The translations under genes were made by a program, and so were the position numbers. From a virus: 38,566 nucleotides of DNA. Below are positions 24,198-32,107 of the stretch, in pieces (the first letter of the stretch is position 1; the number at the start of each line of letters is the position of its first letter). The stretch spans positions 1 through 38,566 of IMG/VR virus record IMGVR_UViG_3300046323_000828. One strand, written 5' to 3'. The notes under the pieces were generated by a model that was not told the DNA's origin, searched no databases, and was given only the letters and a program-made list of their open reading frames with translations.

Positions 24198-25973
24198 TTA
24201 TTCGGGGTAAGTTTCACAAACACTTTTTTCATCTTTCAAAAGCTCCTCAATTGCACGCTTCCAATCGGCTTTTGTTTTATGCTTTGATTTGTTTTTCCAG
24301 CTTCCGATATCGGAGAACTCTTTGATGATATACTGAGGATTTTCCTCATAACGAGTCGATTCACAACGATATATTTTGAATCCAGCATTGAATAACTTGA
24401 ATCTATCATAGCCAGCAAAGCACCATCTGTTTTTTTGTTGCAGTTCCTCAATTTGCTTTTGAAAGTCATCATAATTTTTCTTTACTTCTTCGACTTCTTC
24501 CTTTCTTTTTTGGCACACAAAACTAATGAAGCCTCTAAAGTATTTGTATTGATTGCGAGGAATGGCAACATAATCCTTTTGAAACTGAACAGGCATTTCA
24601 GCATATAAGCCGAAAAATTCTTTTTGAAGTTCTTTGTTTTTATAGTCTTCTTCCGTGAATTTGTCTTTTTCGGGAATTATTGGTTTGGCTTCTTGATGAT
24701 GAACACCAAAATATTTGAGTGCAGCTTGAAACACTTCTCTATATTCGGCTGATGTGATTTCCGTAAAATTGCTAAATCTCGGCATTTCCTCCTTGAATGG
24801 GGCAATTATCTTATATCTTTGATTCATACTATCTTCCTCAACCATTTGGAAATTTTCATTCGCACAATCAATATAGATGGTAGTTTGATACTCCTCAGCC
24901 TTACATTTATAGTAGCCATCTTTCCAATCAACTTCCGCAGCTTCCGAAATTTCGGGAAATTTCGGAGTTTCGGGAATTTGCTTAGTAGTATTTGCAGGAT
25001 TGACTCGATATATTTTATCCAACATCCCAGTCGACCTTCTTGACAATAATCGCTTTTCATTTATCATTTTGGTCAATATATTTTCAGTTGCACCAAATAC
25101 TTTGACCAAATTCGTAAAGGTATTTTCACCAACTTTTAGAAGGTGATTGTAAATATTACGTTCAATTTCCGTTTCTTTCGGGGTTTTTACTTCATTCAAA
25201 AATTTTGCAAACTTTGTTTCAGCTTCTTCCGGCAAAGGCTGTTCCATCGGTTTTGTTTTGGGAAGCAAATCACTTAATGGCTTGCCTTGCTCCAATCCTT
25301 CAGCTATATCAATAATTTCAACCATTGGCAATTCCGCAATTTCAAGCAATTTCTTTTTCGGAATATCAATTTCCTTACTCAATATCTTGTTTCGCAAGGT
25401 AGAAGAACCAAGAACCGACACCTTATCGAGTGCATCAGCAAATTGCTCATCTCTTTTGATTGTATTTTCCGATACTTTGTGAGTTTCGGCAAGTTTCTTC
25501 GCAGTTGTTTTCAATTCAGTATGTTTGAATGATTCAATTCCCGTTTCATTCAAAGGCTCATTGTGAGCTTTTGAAATTTCGGTTTTTCTATCGCCTCCAT
25601 GAGTGTTTTTCATTTGGCGATACTGCAAACCTCTAAGGTAAGATATTTCGTTTTCGGTCAAATTTCGCTTGCCTAATTGATTATCAATCATCCATTCTTT
25701 GACCTTTTCTATGTTTTCAAATTCTCTTTCAACATACAGAAAATCAAGTCCGTATTTTTGGGAAATTGAAAATCGGTTATGACCATCCACGAGTATATGC
25801 TCCTGCCCTCTTTTCCACAATATGAGCATATCTCGGATTCCTTCTTCTCGGATGTTTTCTTCCAATTGCTCATACTCTAATTTGCTTAGTGGGCGTATCA
25901 AATCCCGCAGTTCCGGGAGTATGATTATTTGTGGATTGTTGTGGTTTGGTTTATTGATTATTTGTGCATTCAT
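24198..25973 (-). CDS. ParB-family protein with long C-terminal extension
   Basis: A 591-residue protein whose first about 200 residues form a complete ParB/Spo0J core: LSKLEYEQLEENIREEGI, the CTP-binding box LVDGHNRFSI (GHNR at 64-67), IDNQLGKRNLTENEISYLRG, and a helix-turn-helix region AKKLAETHKVSENTIKRDEQ (about 155-175). The remaining residues include a possible winged segment (IYNHLLKVGENTFTNLVKVF) and unknown C-terminal part. No ParA-type ATPase is encoded in the window. Lying downstream of the GTCGAT array and replication genes, it may bind this array for partition, transcription or replication control. Confidence 0.85.
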   Translation of the reverse strand: MNAQIINKPNHNNPQIIILPELRDLIRPLSKLEYEQLEENIREEGIRDMLILWKRGQEHILVDGHNRFSISQKYGLDFLYVEREFENIEKVKEWMIDNQLGKRNLTENEISYLRGLQYRQMKNTHGGDRKTEISKAHNEPLNETGIESFKHTELKTTAKKLAETHKVSENTIKRDEQFADALDKVSVLGSSTLRNKILSKEIDIPKKKLLEIAELPMVEIIDIAEGLEQGKPLSDLLPKTKPMEQPLPEEAETKFAKFLNEVKTPKETEIERNIYNHLLKVGENTFTNLVKVFGATENILTKMINEKRLLSRRSTGMLDKIYRVNPANTTKQIPETPKFPEISEAAEVDWKDGYYKCKAEEYQTTIYIDCANENFQMVEEDSMNQRYKIIAPFKEEMPRFSNFTEITSAEYREVFQAALKYFGVHHQEAKPIIPEKDKFTEEDYKNKELQKEFFGLYAEMPVQFQKDYVAIPRNQYKYFRGFISFVCQKRKEEVEEVKKNYDDFQKQIEELQQKNRWCFAGYDRFKLFNAGFKIYRCESTRYEENPQYIIKEFSDIGSWKNKSKHKTKADWKRAIEELLKDEKSVCETYPE

Positions 25974-25978
25974 TGGAT

Positions 25979-26350
25979 TTAGGGGTTTAATATTAGTAGA
26001 TAATTACTCTGCTTTGCAGCTTCCTTTTTAGCTCTTTCAGCTTCAAGGAATTGGCTGATGTGTTCGGCAAATCGGTCTTTGGTTTCGGCATCCATCTTGG
26101 ATAGCTCTAACAAAAGATTTGAGAAGCCCTCTCCTATGTCGTCCTGTACACCTAAGTCATACGCACCCCATACTTTTTCAAGCAGGCGTTCATATCGTTG
26201 CATTTTGTCAAGTGCATCTTTGAATATATACTTTACTTCGTGCTTCATTCCTTGCTGTTCCAATACCCGAAACCATTTGGAGGCTTCAAACAAAAGTGTA
26301 TTGAAGATGAATAGTGCGTTTATGTCTCTTTCTTGTGTTTCTGTTTTCAT
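25979..26350 (-). CDS. Helical protein, unknown
   Basis: A 123-residue, all-helical charged protein (QERDINALFIFNTLLFEASK, KMQRYERLLEKVWGAYDLGV). No family recognised. It lies 5 bp before the parB gene in the early operon and its ATG is preceded by CCAATAAATA, a leader also used by the next gene upstream. Confidence 0.7.
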   Translation of the reverse strand: MKTETQERDINALFIFNTLLFEASKWFRVLEQQGMKHEVKYIFKDALDKMQRYERLLEKVWGAYDLGVQDDIGEGFSNLLLELSKMDAETKDRFAEHISQFLEAERAKKEAAKQSNYLLILNP

Positions 26351-26351
26351 T

Positions 26352-26588
26352 TTATTTATTGGGGTTTAAGTTTCCTTTGCAATAGTTCCCATCTTTTCTG
26401 CCATCATATCCTGAATAAACTTCTTCAGAATTAAATTTAAGTACATCGCCATGCTCTATCTTATTTACTATAACCCATTGCCCATCAAATTTTTCGTTGA
26501 TAATTGTAGTGATGTCGTTTTCTCTTGAATCTAAAAATAAGATACACCTTTCGGTTGTGTTTATTTTTGCCATAATTACTAATTTCAT
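26352..26588 (-). CDS. Small protein, unknown
   Basis: A 78-residue beta-rich protein (TERCILFLDSRENDITTIIN, QWVIVNKIEHGDVLKFNSEE). An alternative ATG five codons in (MAKINTTERC, at 26573) is plausible. It abuts the next gene and has the same AAACCCCAATAAATAAA leader as its neighbour. No family recognised. Confidence 0.65.
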   Translation of the reverse strand: MKLVIMAKINTTERCILFLDSRENDITTIINEKFDGQWVIVNKIEHGDVLKFNSEEVYSGYDGRKDGNYCKGNLNPNK

Positions 26589-26603
26589 TTTATTTATTGG
26601 GGT

Positions 26604-26927
26604 TTAATTATTAATATTCAAAAAACTATCCTCACCTATCCTTCTGACCGCAATCATATAGTTTAGGTGTCTGTACTTCGCTTGTATATCCTCAGCCCAA
26701 GCGCGCGCCCAGTATTCGGATGTGTAATAGATATCCTCTATCAAGTCAATCGCTTTATTCTTAGCGAAAATCAATGCTACGCAATGGAAATGCGTCTTTT
26801 CGGTGCTGTATTCCTGCACTGGTGCAGGTACGTAGGGCGTTTCGGTCTCCGCAGGTGTTTGCTCTATTGGTGTAGGCTCTACCTGCGGGTATTGGGTGAT
26901 TATGGGTGCTAATTCTATTCTTTTCAT
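26604..26927 (-). CDS. Small proline-rich then globular protein, unknown
   Basis: A 107-residue protein. Residues 9-42 are Pro/Thr/Glu-rich and unstructured (PTPIEQTPAETETPYVPAP); the rest is alpha/beta with DLIEDIYYTSEYWARAWAED. It lies immediately downstream of the repeat array. No family recognised. Confidence 0.7.
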   Translation of the reverse strand: MKRIELAPIITQYPQVEPTPIEQTPAETETPYVPAPVQEYSTEKTHFHCVALIFAKNKAIDLIEDIYYTSEYWARAWAEDIQAKYRHLNYMIAVRRIGEDSFLNINN

Positions 26928-26973
26928 TTGTGTTAGGGTGTATGTGTCCGTTCTATTTTAATGCTTATTTACT

Positions 26974-27171
26974 ATCGACTTATCGACTAATCTTCTTATA
27001 CTGCTCAAAAACAGGGTTTTTGTAGTCGATAAGCCCTGTTTACTTATCGACTTTCTATCGACTTTAGTCGATAAGTCGATAAGTCGATAGCAAGTCGATA
27101 GTATTTTTTTTGCTATCGACTGTTTTTTGTGCGTTTCTGCATTGGAAATGCAGTAAAGTCGATAAGTCGAC
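26974..27171. repeat. GTCGAT repeat array: replication origin or parS-like candidate
   Basis: Eleven GTCGAT/ATCGAC hexamers plus one GTCGAC occur within 198 bp: starts at 26974, 26982, 27025, 27046, 27057, 27067, 27075, 27083, 27094, 27115, 27158 and 27166. In the centre three are in tandem at exact 8-bp spacing (27067-27088). Both orientations are used. Two hairpins lie inside: AAACAGGG/CCCTGTTT (27009-27041) and CTGCATT/AATGCAG (27137-27153). The array sits between the primase-helicase and the downstream small genes, with no convincing gene in the whole gap 26928-27260. It looks like initiator iterons or a ParB-binding centromere. Confidence 0.8.
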
Positions 27172-27260
27172 AAGATATTTTAATTGAAAAGCTACACCCC
27201 TAAAAAATAATAAAGCGGAGCTTTGAAAATCGGACGTGTTGTGTTTTTTTGACATCTTAT

Positions 27261-29660
27261 TTACTTTTTAAAGAATTTGATGAGTAATTGCCCTGAGCTT
27301 GGGCGTTCGTTTATTTCGTAGTTCTTGTATTTTCCCCACGCACGCAAATACTCTGTAAATGTGCGTTGCTTGAGGGTTTCTTTGGCATCTGGATAGATGT
27401 TGATGAATTGCTCCATCAATGGTTTTTTGTCGTATTCAATGCCTTCGTGTATGTATTCTTCGCAGAAATCCACAAAGCCATCTGCATTTTTGGATGTGTA
27501 TTGTAAGAGCTTCTTCAGCTGAAGATTAGTATTGTTGGGTGTAATCACTGGCTTGCCGTTCTGATAGGTGTTGAAATATTCAGCAGAACAGCGAATCATT
27601 ACATTGTAGAATCTATTCCACTCCTGAGCATCCCATTGCGAAAAGAAGTTTCGCTTAAATTCGTCCAATGGGCGATGCTTGGATGAGTAATGTGCTGCAA
27701 TCTCCACTTCCAATTTTCTGCGGTTAGAACTCTCATCGTCCGACTCGACTACGTAGTTGGTAGTAAGTGCAAATTTTGGGGCGTGTTCAAAAGGCAAGGA
27801 AAAAGTTGTTTTGCCCTTGGGCGTTACCTGAACGGGACCGGTTAAGTCATTGAACAGGCGTTTGAAATCAAAACGAGGATGTACGTCATCAAAAAACACG
27901 ATGTTGGTATTGGCATTAACCCTATCGTATAAGTGAGCATAGTTCATGTCCACTTTTTTGCCGTCAATCGTTATCACATTTCTAAGTTGGCTAATGGCTT
28001 GCATAATTAAGCCTTTGCCTCGTCCGCCCTTCTCTTGCATATTTATTCCCTCATCACCCAAGATTAATGCAACCGGGTAAGATGGGTTCTTGAACCTGTG
28101 GAGCAGATAGCCGATAGATGACAATAGCACTCCGTAATCTTGTGGTTTTTGCCCGGATACGTTCCAAAGAAATTTTTGGTAATCGCACTCTATTTTATCC
28201 GTTTCAAGCAAATCAAATTCAAAATCTTTGATATCAGTGCGCCAAATGTAGTTTTGCAAATCCTTGTATTCGCTGAAGGTAGCACTTACTTTTTTGCCTC
28301 TGCTTACTTCTACGAATCCATTTTTGAAGAAAAAATAAGAAGCATCATTTGTATCGGTCTCTATATGTCCTGTAAATGGTGGAAGCCAGTCAAATTTTGA
28401 CTTGGCGAAATATACATTCTCCCCTCTTATCAAGGCATCCAATAAGTCTAATTTGGTTTTGACTACTGTTTCGGTGTTGTCTTTTTTCTCAATTTCTTTT
28501 TCAATGATTTTATCAGGCAAGCAATTTTTTATGAAGTTCATCGTCTCTTGCTTGGCAAAATAGGTATCTACATCATCCAAGATTTTATCTTTGATATGGA
28601 CGACTTGTATTTCGCCGTCCTGTTTCTTGAAACTTCTATAACCCTGCTCCTCAAAAAATAAAGTCAATCGCATTTGATGGACTTTGATTTCTTTGTTTGA
28701 CCCCAAATACCAAAACTCTGTTTTTTTTCTTTCGGGGGCTGCATTAATGGCACGAGCCAAGTCGGGGCGTTTGCCTTCTGAAATTGCATCGGCTATGTCA
28801 AAGCCTTTTTTGGGGTCATCTTTTTCGACTCCGATTTTCGGGAATAAATCTATTAATTTGTGTCGAATTCCATATTTATCGAGTTTGTCTAAGCTGGAGT
28901 TTTTTCGCCCTGCTATGTCAGCATCACAGAGCCAGTAACAGAACCGCCCCATGAGTGGCGTTATTTTGTCGTTTGTTGGTGCATCGCCTCCCCAACTCCC
29001 ATCGCTCAAGCCGGATGAGGAACTGCAAGCAACCCAAATATAATCTGCATAAAAAAACGAGGCAATAACTGCGGTTTTTTCGGACTCGACAATCATTACA
29101 GGCGTTTCTTTATTCTCCTCAGTCAAAAACTGCTCGCCAAAGAGCGGTAATAAGTAGCGTTCCGGCTTTGGGTTTTTTGGGTGTTTATATGGTTGAGGTA
29201 ATGAAAGAAAATCGTATTTATTTTCCTTTTCTTTTTGTCTTTTGCCTGTTGGCAAATATGTTCCGGCTTTTAGATTGCACCACTTTTGTTTTTGATTTTG
29301 GAATATGAAAACGGTTTGTCCTTGGGCATCGGTGCCGACATTCCAATTCAATAGGTGTTCTGCGGATATCCCTATCGCTTTGCAATAAGTGTGAAAAGTA
29401 GATGTGTGGTTGCTGCGGATAGCTTCTATTTCTTTTTCATCCAAATAGATAGTTTTCAATTCAACTTTGGGCTTGATTTCAATGGGTGTGCTTGGAATTT
29501 CCTTATCTGGAAATATGCCTGAAGCTGCGGAGCATTTATTTTTTTTGTCGCATATTCCAAACTTTTGATGTTCTTCGTAGCCTATTATTGGCGAGAAACA
29601 TTTTTTTGATTGGCAATAGGGACAATCTATTTTAGCTTTATTATTGAATTGAAATGACAT
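27261..29660 (-). CDS. Primase-helicase with toprim and SF3-like ATPase regions
   Basis: A 799-residue replication protein. The N-terminal zinc-binding part has C13, C16, C37 and C43 (CPYC...C...C). A toprim-like region includes PVMIVESEKTAVIASFF (about 187-203) and CDADIAG (245-251), which suggests primase activity. The C-terminal ATPase has LILGDEG...KGGRGKG (532-550), Walker B IVFFDDV (587-593) and a sensor-like ALTTNYV with N635, the layout of D5/SF3-type phage helicases. The P-loop reads GGRGKG, with glycine where serine or threonine is usual. It would make primers and unwind DNA at the adjacent repeat array. Confidence 0.85.
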   Translation of the reverse strand: MSFQFNNKAKIDCPYCQSKKCFSPIIGYEEHQKFGICDKKNKCSAASGIFPDKEIPSTPIEIKPKVELKTIYLDEKEIEAIRSNHTSTFHTYCKAIGISAEHLLNWNVGTDAQGQTVFIFQNQKQKWCNLKAGTYLPTGKRQKEKENKYDFLSLPQPYKHPKNPKPERYLLPLFGEQFLTEENKETPVMIVESEKTAVIASFFYADYIWVACSSSSGLSDGSWGGDAPTNDKITPLMGRFCYWLCDADIAGRKNSSLDKLDKYGIRHKLIDLFPKIGVEKDDPKKGFDIADAISEGKRPDLARAINAAPERKKTEFWYLGSNKEIKVHQMRLTLFFEEQGYRSFKKQDGEIQVVHIKDKILDDVDTYFAKQETMNFIKNCLPDKIIEKEIEKKDNTETVVKTKLDLLDALIRGENVYFAKSKFDWLPPFTGHIETDTNDASYFFFKNGFVEVSRGKKVSATFSEYKDLQNYIWRTDIKDFEFDLLETDKIECDYQKFLWNVSGQKPQDYGVLLSSIGYLLHRFKNPSYPVALILGDEGINMQEKGGRGKGLIMQAISQLRNVITIDGKKVDMNYAHLYDRVNANTNIVFFDDVHPRFDFKRLFNDLTGPVQVTPKGKTTFSLPFEHAPKFALTTNYVVESDDESSNRRKLEVEIAAHYSSKHRPLDEFKRNFFSQWDAQEWNRFYNVMIRCSAEYFNTYQNGKPVITPNNTNLQLKKLLQYTSKNADGFVDFCEEYIHEGIEYDKKPLMEQFINIYPDAKETLKQRTFTEYLRAWGKYKNYEINERPSSGQLLIKFFKK

Positions 29661-29691
29661 TTGCTATTTTTTTGAGATGATTTGGGAAAAT

Positions 29692-29720
29692 AAACCCTAC
29701 TCGCAATGCAAGCAGGGTTT
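29692..29720 (-). terminator. Possible weak terminator
   Basis: Stem AAACCCT/AGGGTTT with a 15-base loop lies in the gap between the genes at 29750 and 29660. On the minus strand it is followed only by ATTTT, so it may be partial. Confidence 0.45.
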
Positions 29721-29749
29721 GAGGAATTAACAAACTAAACTTAACCTAA

Positions 29750-30136
29750 CTAATCTAAGGGCTTGAGCGTGAAGATTGGAAACATTCGGATTCCATCACT
29801 TAGTTTGTCATTTTGGGTATCTACCAAAAAGGCTTTTGAACCGACAAACTCAATACTTTTTCTCATTTCTTCAACCAAGGATGCTGCATTGATGATGAAG
29901 CCTGAGCTTTTGTTTTTGTTACGCAACTCTATACCTTCCTCATGCTGAGCAATGTACCAGTCCTTCGGGTTGGCTTTGTCTTGAATAAAGACGATTTTAC
30001 TATTTTCCCTCAATCCTACTTGGTCGCAAAGGGATTGTGTAAATGAGATTGTGGTTTTAGAAATTCTTATTCTTGGAGGGATATTTTTTCTTATTTTTTT
30101 CTGAATATCCTCTTTTTTATAGATTTTGAAAGCCAT
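29750..30136 (-). CDS. Early operon protein, unknown
   Basis: A 128-residue protein: a lysine-rich start (FKIYKKEDIQKKIRKNIPPR), then alternating strands (KIVFIQDKANPKDWYIAQHE) and a C-terminal beta hairpin (AFLVDTQNDKL...FPIFTL). It might bind nucleic acid by charge, but no fold is recognised. It lies 4 bp after a small overlapping gene. Confidence 0.75.
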   Translation of the reverse strand: MAFKIYKKEDIQKKIRKNIPPRIRISKTTISFTQSLCDQVGLRENSKIVFIQDKANPKDWYIAQHEEGIELRNKNKSSGFIINAASLVEEMRKSIEFVGSKAFLVDTQNDKLSDGIRMFPIFTLKPLD

Positions 30137-30140
30137 AGTT

Positions 30141-30281
30141 TTAAATTGTTTTTAAATCATTGATAATATTTTGAATAATTTGACTTGCTTGCTTGGCGGT
30201 TATTTTGCCTTTTTTGACGCTTCTTGGCAGATATTTGCAAAAACTTCTAAGCGTGTTCATTAGGATTTGTTCTTTATTCAT
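30141..30281 (-). CDS. 46-residue small protein, unknown
   Basis: Basic, helical frame starting MNKEQILMNTLRSFCKYLPR and ending IINDLKTI. Its ATG overlaps the stop of the previous gene (ATGAATAA arrangement), and the next gene begins 4 bp later, so it fits the coupled chain exactly. No family recognised. Confidence 0.65.
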   Translation of the reverse strand: MNKEQILMNTLRSFCKYLPRSVKKGKITAKQASQIIQNIINDLKTI

Positions 30282-30432
30282 CTTTGTTAGATTTATATTT
30301 GACCAAATAAACTTTCAGGCGATAAGCATTTCCGTTTTTGATGTCTTGCAGTTGCAAGCTCATGCTGGGCATCACGCTTTGTTTTTTGACTTGTGCGTGT
30401 GTGAGGTATTTAATTTGCGGTGCGTTCTTCAT
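30274..30432 (-). CDS. 52-residue small protein, unknown
   Basis: Basic frame starting MKNAPQIKYLTHAQVKKQSV and ending LVKYKSNKDE. It overlaps the 3' end of the secreted-protein gene by 23 bp and the next small gene by 8 bp. The coupling pattern supports it. No family recognised. Confidence 0.6.
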   Translation of the reverse strand: MKNAPQIKYLTHAQVKKQSVMPSMSLQLQDIKNGNAYRLKVYLVKYKSNKDE

Positions 30433-30721
30433 GTCTTTTTTGGTTTGCGTATCTTACAAAATATGATTCAGGGTACTCATACCAGCCAAAATGCAAAGAA
30501 ATCCAAATCTTATCTTTTCCTTGACCAGTCCGGGTGTAACAAATTTGATTGATATAAACTGGCTGTATGCCAACTATTTCAAATATGGTATCAAGCTCAT
30601 CAATCGTGATTGCTATGCTATCCATCAAGCGTACAAAATCCTCGTAGTTTGTATCTTGATTGATTTGGGCGTGTGCCTGCAATCCGAGCAGACAAGCAAA
30701 TGTGGTGAGGAGTTTTTTCAT
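30410..30721 (-). CDS. Small secreted protein with signal peptide
   Basis: A 103-residue protein with a classical signal peptide (MKKLLTTFACLLGLQAHA, cleavage after AHA) and a mature part of about 85 residues rich in acidic and aromatic residues. It would be exported to the periplasm. That is unusual inside an early replication operon. Its start overlaps the previous gene by 4 bp (ATGA). It could act on the envelope, for example in exclusion of other phages; unknown. Confidence 0.75.
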   Translation of the reverse strand: MKKLLTTFACLLGLQAHAQINQDTNYEDFVRLMDSIAITIDELDTIFEIVGIQPVYINQICYTRTGQGKDKIWISLHFGWYEYPESYFVRYANQKRHEERTAN

Positions 30722-30882
30722 TGGTTGCTTCCCTCCTTTCCATAGTAAATTTTCCCATACATCTGGGATATTTTGTCTTTGTCCTTTTGCGGGTCCAGAT
30801 TTTGAATTGACATCATGAAGACGTAAAGTTTTTTGAGGTTTTCATCTTCGGGTTTTTTTCTTAATTTTGCGCTTGCACTCAT
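30718..30882 (-). CDS. 54-residue small protein, unknown
   Basis: Charged helical frame starting MSASAKLRKKPEDENLKKLY and ending IYYGKEGSNQ. Its stop overlaps the next ATG (ATGA). It is the first gene after the Cro-position regulator, and the ATG is preceded by an AT-rich leader with AAACCCC similar to others in this operon. No family recognised. Confidence 0.65.
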   Translation of the reverse strand: MSASAKLRKKPEDENLKKLYVFMMSIQNLDPQKDKDKISQMYGKIYYGKEGSNQ

Positions 30883-30902
30883 AAAAATTTATTTAGGGGT
30901 TT

Positions 30903-30950
30903 ATAAAATAATACCCGCTTCCAAATCATTGCACTGATTCGGTTGCGGGT
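30903..30950 (-). terminator. Stem-loop over the 3' end of the regulator gene
   Basis: Arms ACCCGC...AATCA and TGATT...GCGGGT (about 30909-30950, three mismatches) form a long stem. On the minus strand it is followed by ATTATTTTA. The gene's last codons lie in the stem. This may limit read-through from the regulator into the early operon and could be a site of control. Confidence 0.6.
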
Positions 30951-31267
30951 TTTGTTTTTCGAAGTTTACTGAGTCCGTGTCTTTTGGCAACGGACTTTTT
31001 TTGGATTTGAAAATCTATCCTCAGTTTGGAAAAAGGTTTCATCGGACTTTTGTAGTTGAATAAATCTTGCGCATCACATTCAAAGATTGCTGCGAGGTCA
31101 AATAAATGCTTGGCACTTATTTCGGCTTTTTCATTTATGCCAATCCTCATCCATCTGTAAAATGTAGATGTCCCAACAGCCATCAGTTTAGGGATTTGCT
31201 TTATTGCAAATTCATAATCTTTTTGATTGAGGGATTTCATTTTTTCGTAAATGGTATATTTCAACAT
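30926..31267 (-). CDS. Helix-turn-helix regulator, Cro position
   Basis: A 113-residue DNA-binding protein with a lambda-repressor-type helix-turn-helix: FAIKQIPKLMAVGTSTFYRW, followed by ISAKHLFDLAAIFECDAQDL (about residues 50-70). The C-terminal 40 residues are very basic (KKSVAKRHGLSKLRKTK). It is divergent from the other regulator across the palindrome-rich gap and leads the early operon, the position of Cro in lambda-like switches. Confidence 0.75.
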   Translation of the reverse strand: MLKYTIYEKMKSLNQKDYEFAIKQIPKLMAVGTSTFYRWMRIGINEKAEISAKHLFDLAAIFECDAQDLFNYKSPMKPFSKLRIDFQIQKKSVAKRHGLSKLRKTKPATESVQ

Positions 31268-31436
31268 TTTGGGTTATTAAAAATAATTTATTACTATTTT
31301 ATCATTTTTGATAAACTTTTGCTAAATTTGATAGTATATTATCAAAAATGATATTGCAATAGTAAAAAATATTTTACTAAAAGTAAAATATTTTTACTAA
31401 TATTTTTTATTTTTTTTATAACAAATTGATAATCAA
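31268..31436. promoter_or_regulatory. Divergent switch region with two families of operators
   Basis: Between the two regulator genes lie TATCATTTTTGATA (31300-31313) and TATCAAAAATGATA (31340-31353), both TATCA-N4-TGATA, and AGTAAAA-N4-TTTTACT (31361-31378) and AGTAAAA-N3-TTTTACT (31382-31398). A fifth palindrome, TTGATAATCAA (31426-31436), touches the ATG at 31437. TAAATTTG at 31323-31330 matches the -7 consensus on the plus strand, between the first pair. The order suggests two proteins binding competing sites. Confidence 0.75.
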
Positions 31437-31772
31437 ATGAATAATTTCGAGGGAAAAGTAAAAAGACTATTGGCAGAGCGTAAAATCACAATTGACCAAC
31501 TTGCTGCCGGAATTGAGATGACTAAGCAGAATCTGCATGACAGGTTTAAAAAGGAAAGCATTGACACCAAGCATTTGGAAAAAATTGCTGATTTCTTGGA
31601 AGTCAATATTTCTTATTTTTTCGCTGATGATGAAAATAATACACTTCTTGACCCGCCCGGAAAATATGGGCTTTATGAAGAAGTAATCAAGGCTAAGGAT
31701 GAAACCATTGACAGTCTTAAAAAATTGGTTAGGAATTATGAATCACAACTAAACAATAGAATACAGGCATGA
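31437..31772 (+). CDS. XRE-family helix-turn-helix repressor
   Basis: A 111-residue protein with an N-terminal HTH_3 domain (KRLLAERKITIDQLAAGIEM, TKQNLHDRFK, IDTKHLEKIADFLEVNISYF; residues about 8-62) and a C-terminal coiled coil (EEVIKAKDETIDSLKKLVRN) for dimerisation. No S24 autopeptidase domain, so induction is not by RecA-type self-cleavage. Position and coupling to a lipoprotein gene fit the prophage repressor. It probably binds at least one of the palindromes in the gap, including the one overlapping its own translation start. Confidence 0.85.
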   Translation: MNNFEGKVKRLLAERKITIDQLAAGIEMTKQNLHDRFKKESIDTKHLEKIADFLEVNISYFFADDENNTLLDPPGKYGLYEEVIKAKDETIDSLKKLVRNYESQLNNRIQA

Positions 31773-32107
31773 GAATATTTATAATCTTTTTATTTTTTAT
31801 GAGTTCCTGCGGTTCAACGCAAGAAACAAGGGACTGGCGTCCGTCTGTAAGCATGAGTGCTTCTAATCTTGTGATTGTGAATAGTGATACAATCATTGCA
31901 AAAAATATAAATGTGGAGTTAAACGGTGAATTTAACTATAAGGTAAATGATTTAAAAATAGGCGATAAAGTAGAAATTCCATTTAGTGAATTTACTAATA
32001 GTAGTTCTGAAAGATTTGATATTTCTAAAATCAAAATAACCAAAATTTCTATGTTTGGTGAAAATCACGTAGGGCAAAGTATTTTCACTTATTTAGAACC
32101 TAATTAG
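31769..32107 (+). CDS. Repressor-coupled lipoprotein
   Basis: A 112-residue protein with a type II signal peptide (MRIFIIFLFFMSSCGST, lipidated cysteine at 14). The mature domain is beta-rich (VSMSASNLVIVNSDTIIAKN, YKVNDLKIGDKVEIPFSEF). Its ATG overlaps the repressor stop by 4 bp, so it should be made in the lysogen. Phage lipoproteins expressed with the repressor commonly cause superinfection exclusion by blocking receptors or DNA entry; here that is inference. Confidence 0.8.
   Translation: MRIFIIFLFFMSSCGSTQETRDWRPSVSMSASNLVIVNSDTIIAKNINVELNGEFNYKVNDLKIGDKVEIPFSEFTNSSSERFDISKIKITKISMFGENHVGQSIFTYLEPN

Noticed and set aside
24198-25973. A plasmid-type ParA-ParB partition system
   Set aside because: No ParA-type Walker ATPase gene is present anywhere in the window; only the ParB part can be supported.
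26974-27171. CRISPR array
   Set aside because: Repeats are 6-8 bp, in both orientations and without regular spacers, so this is an iteron/binding-site cluster.
26958-27255. Two minus-strand frames of 71 and 63 residues across the GTCGAT array
   Set aside because: Their repetitive composition (LSTK, DLST, RLID) is only a translation of the DNA repeats, they overlap each other in different frames, and they have no coherent protein features.
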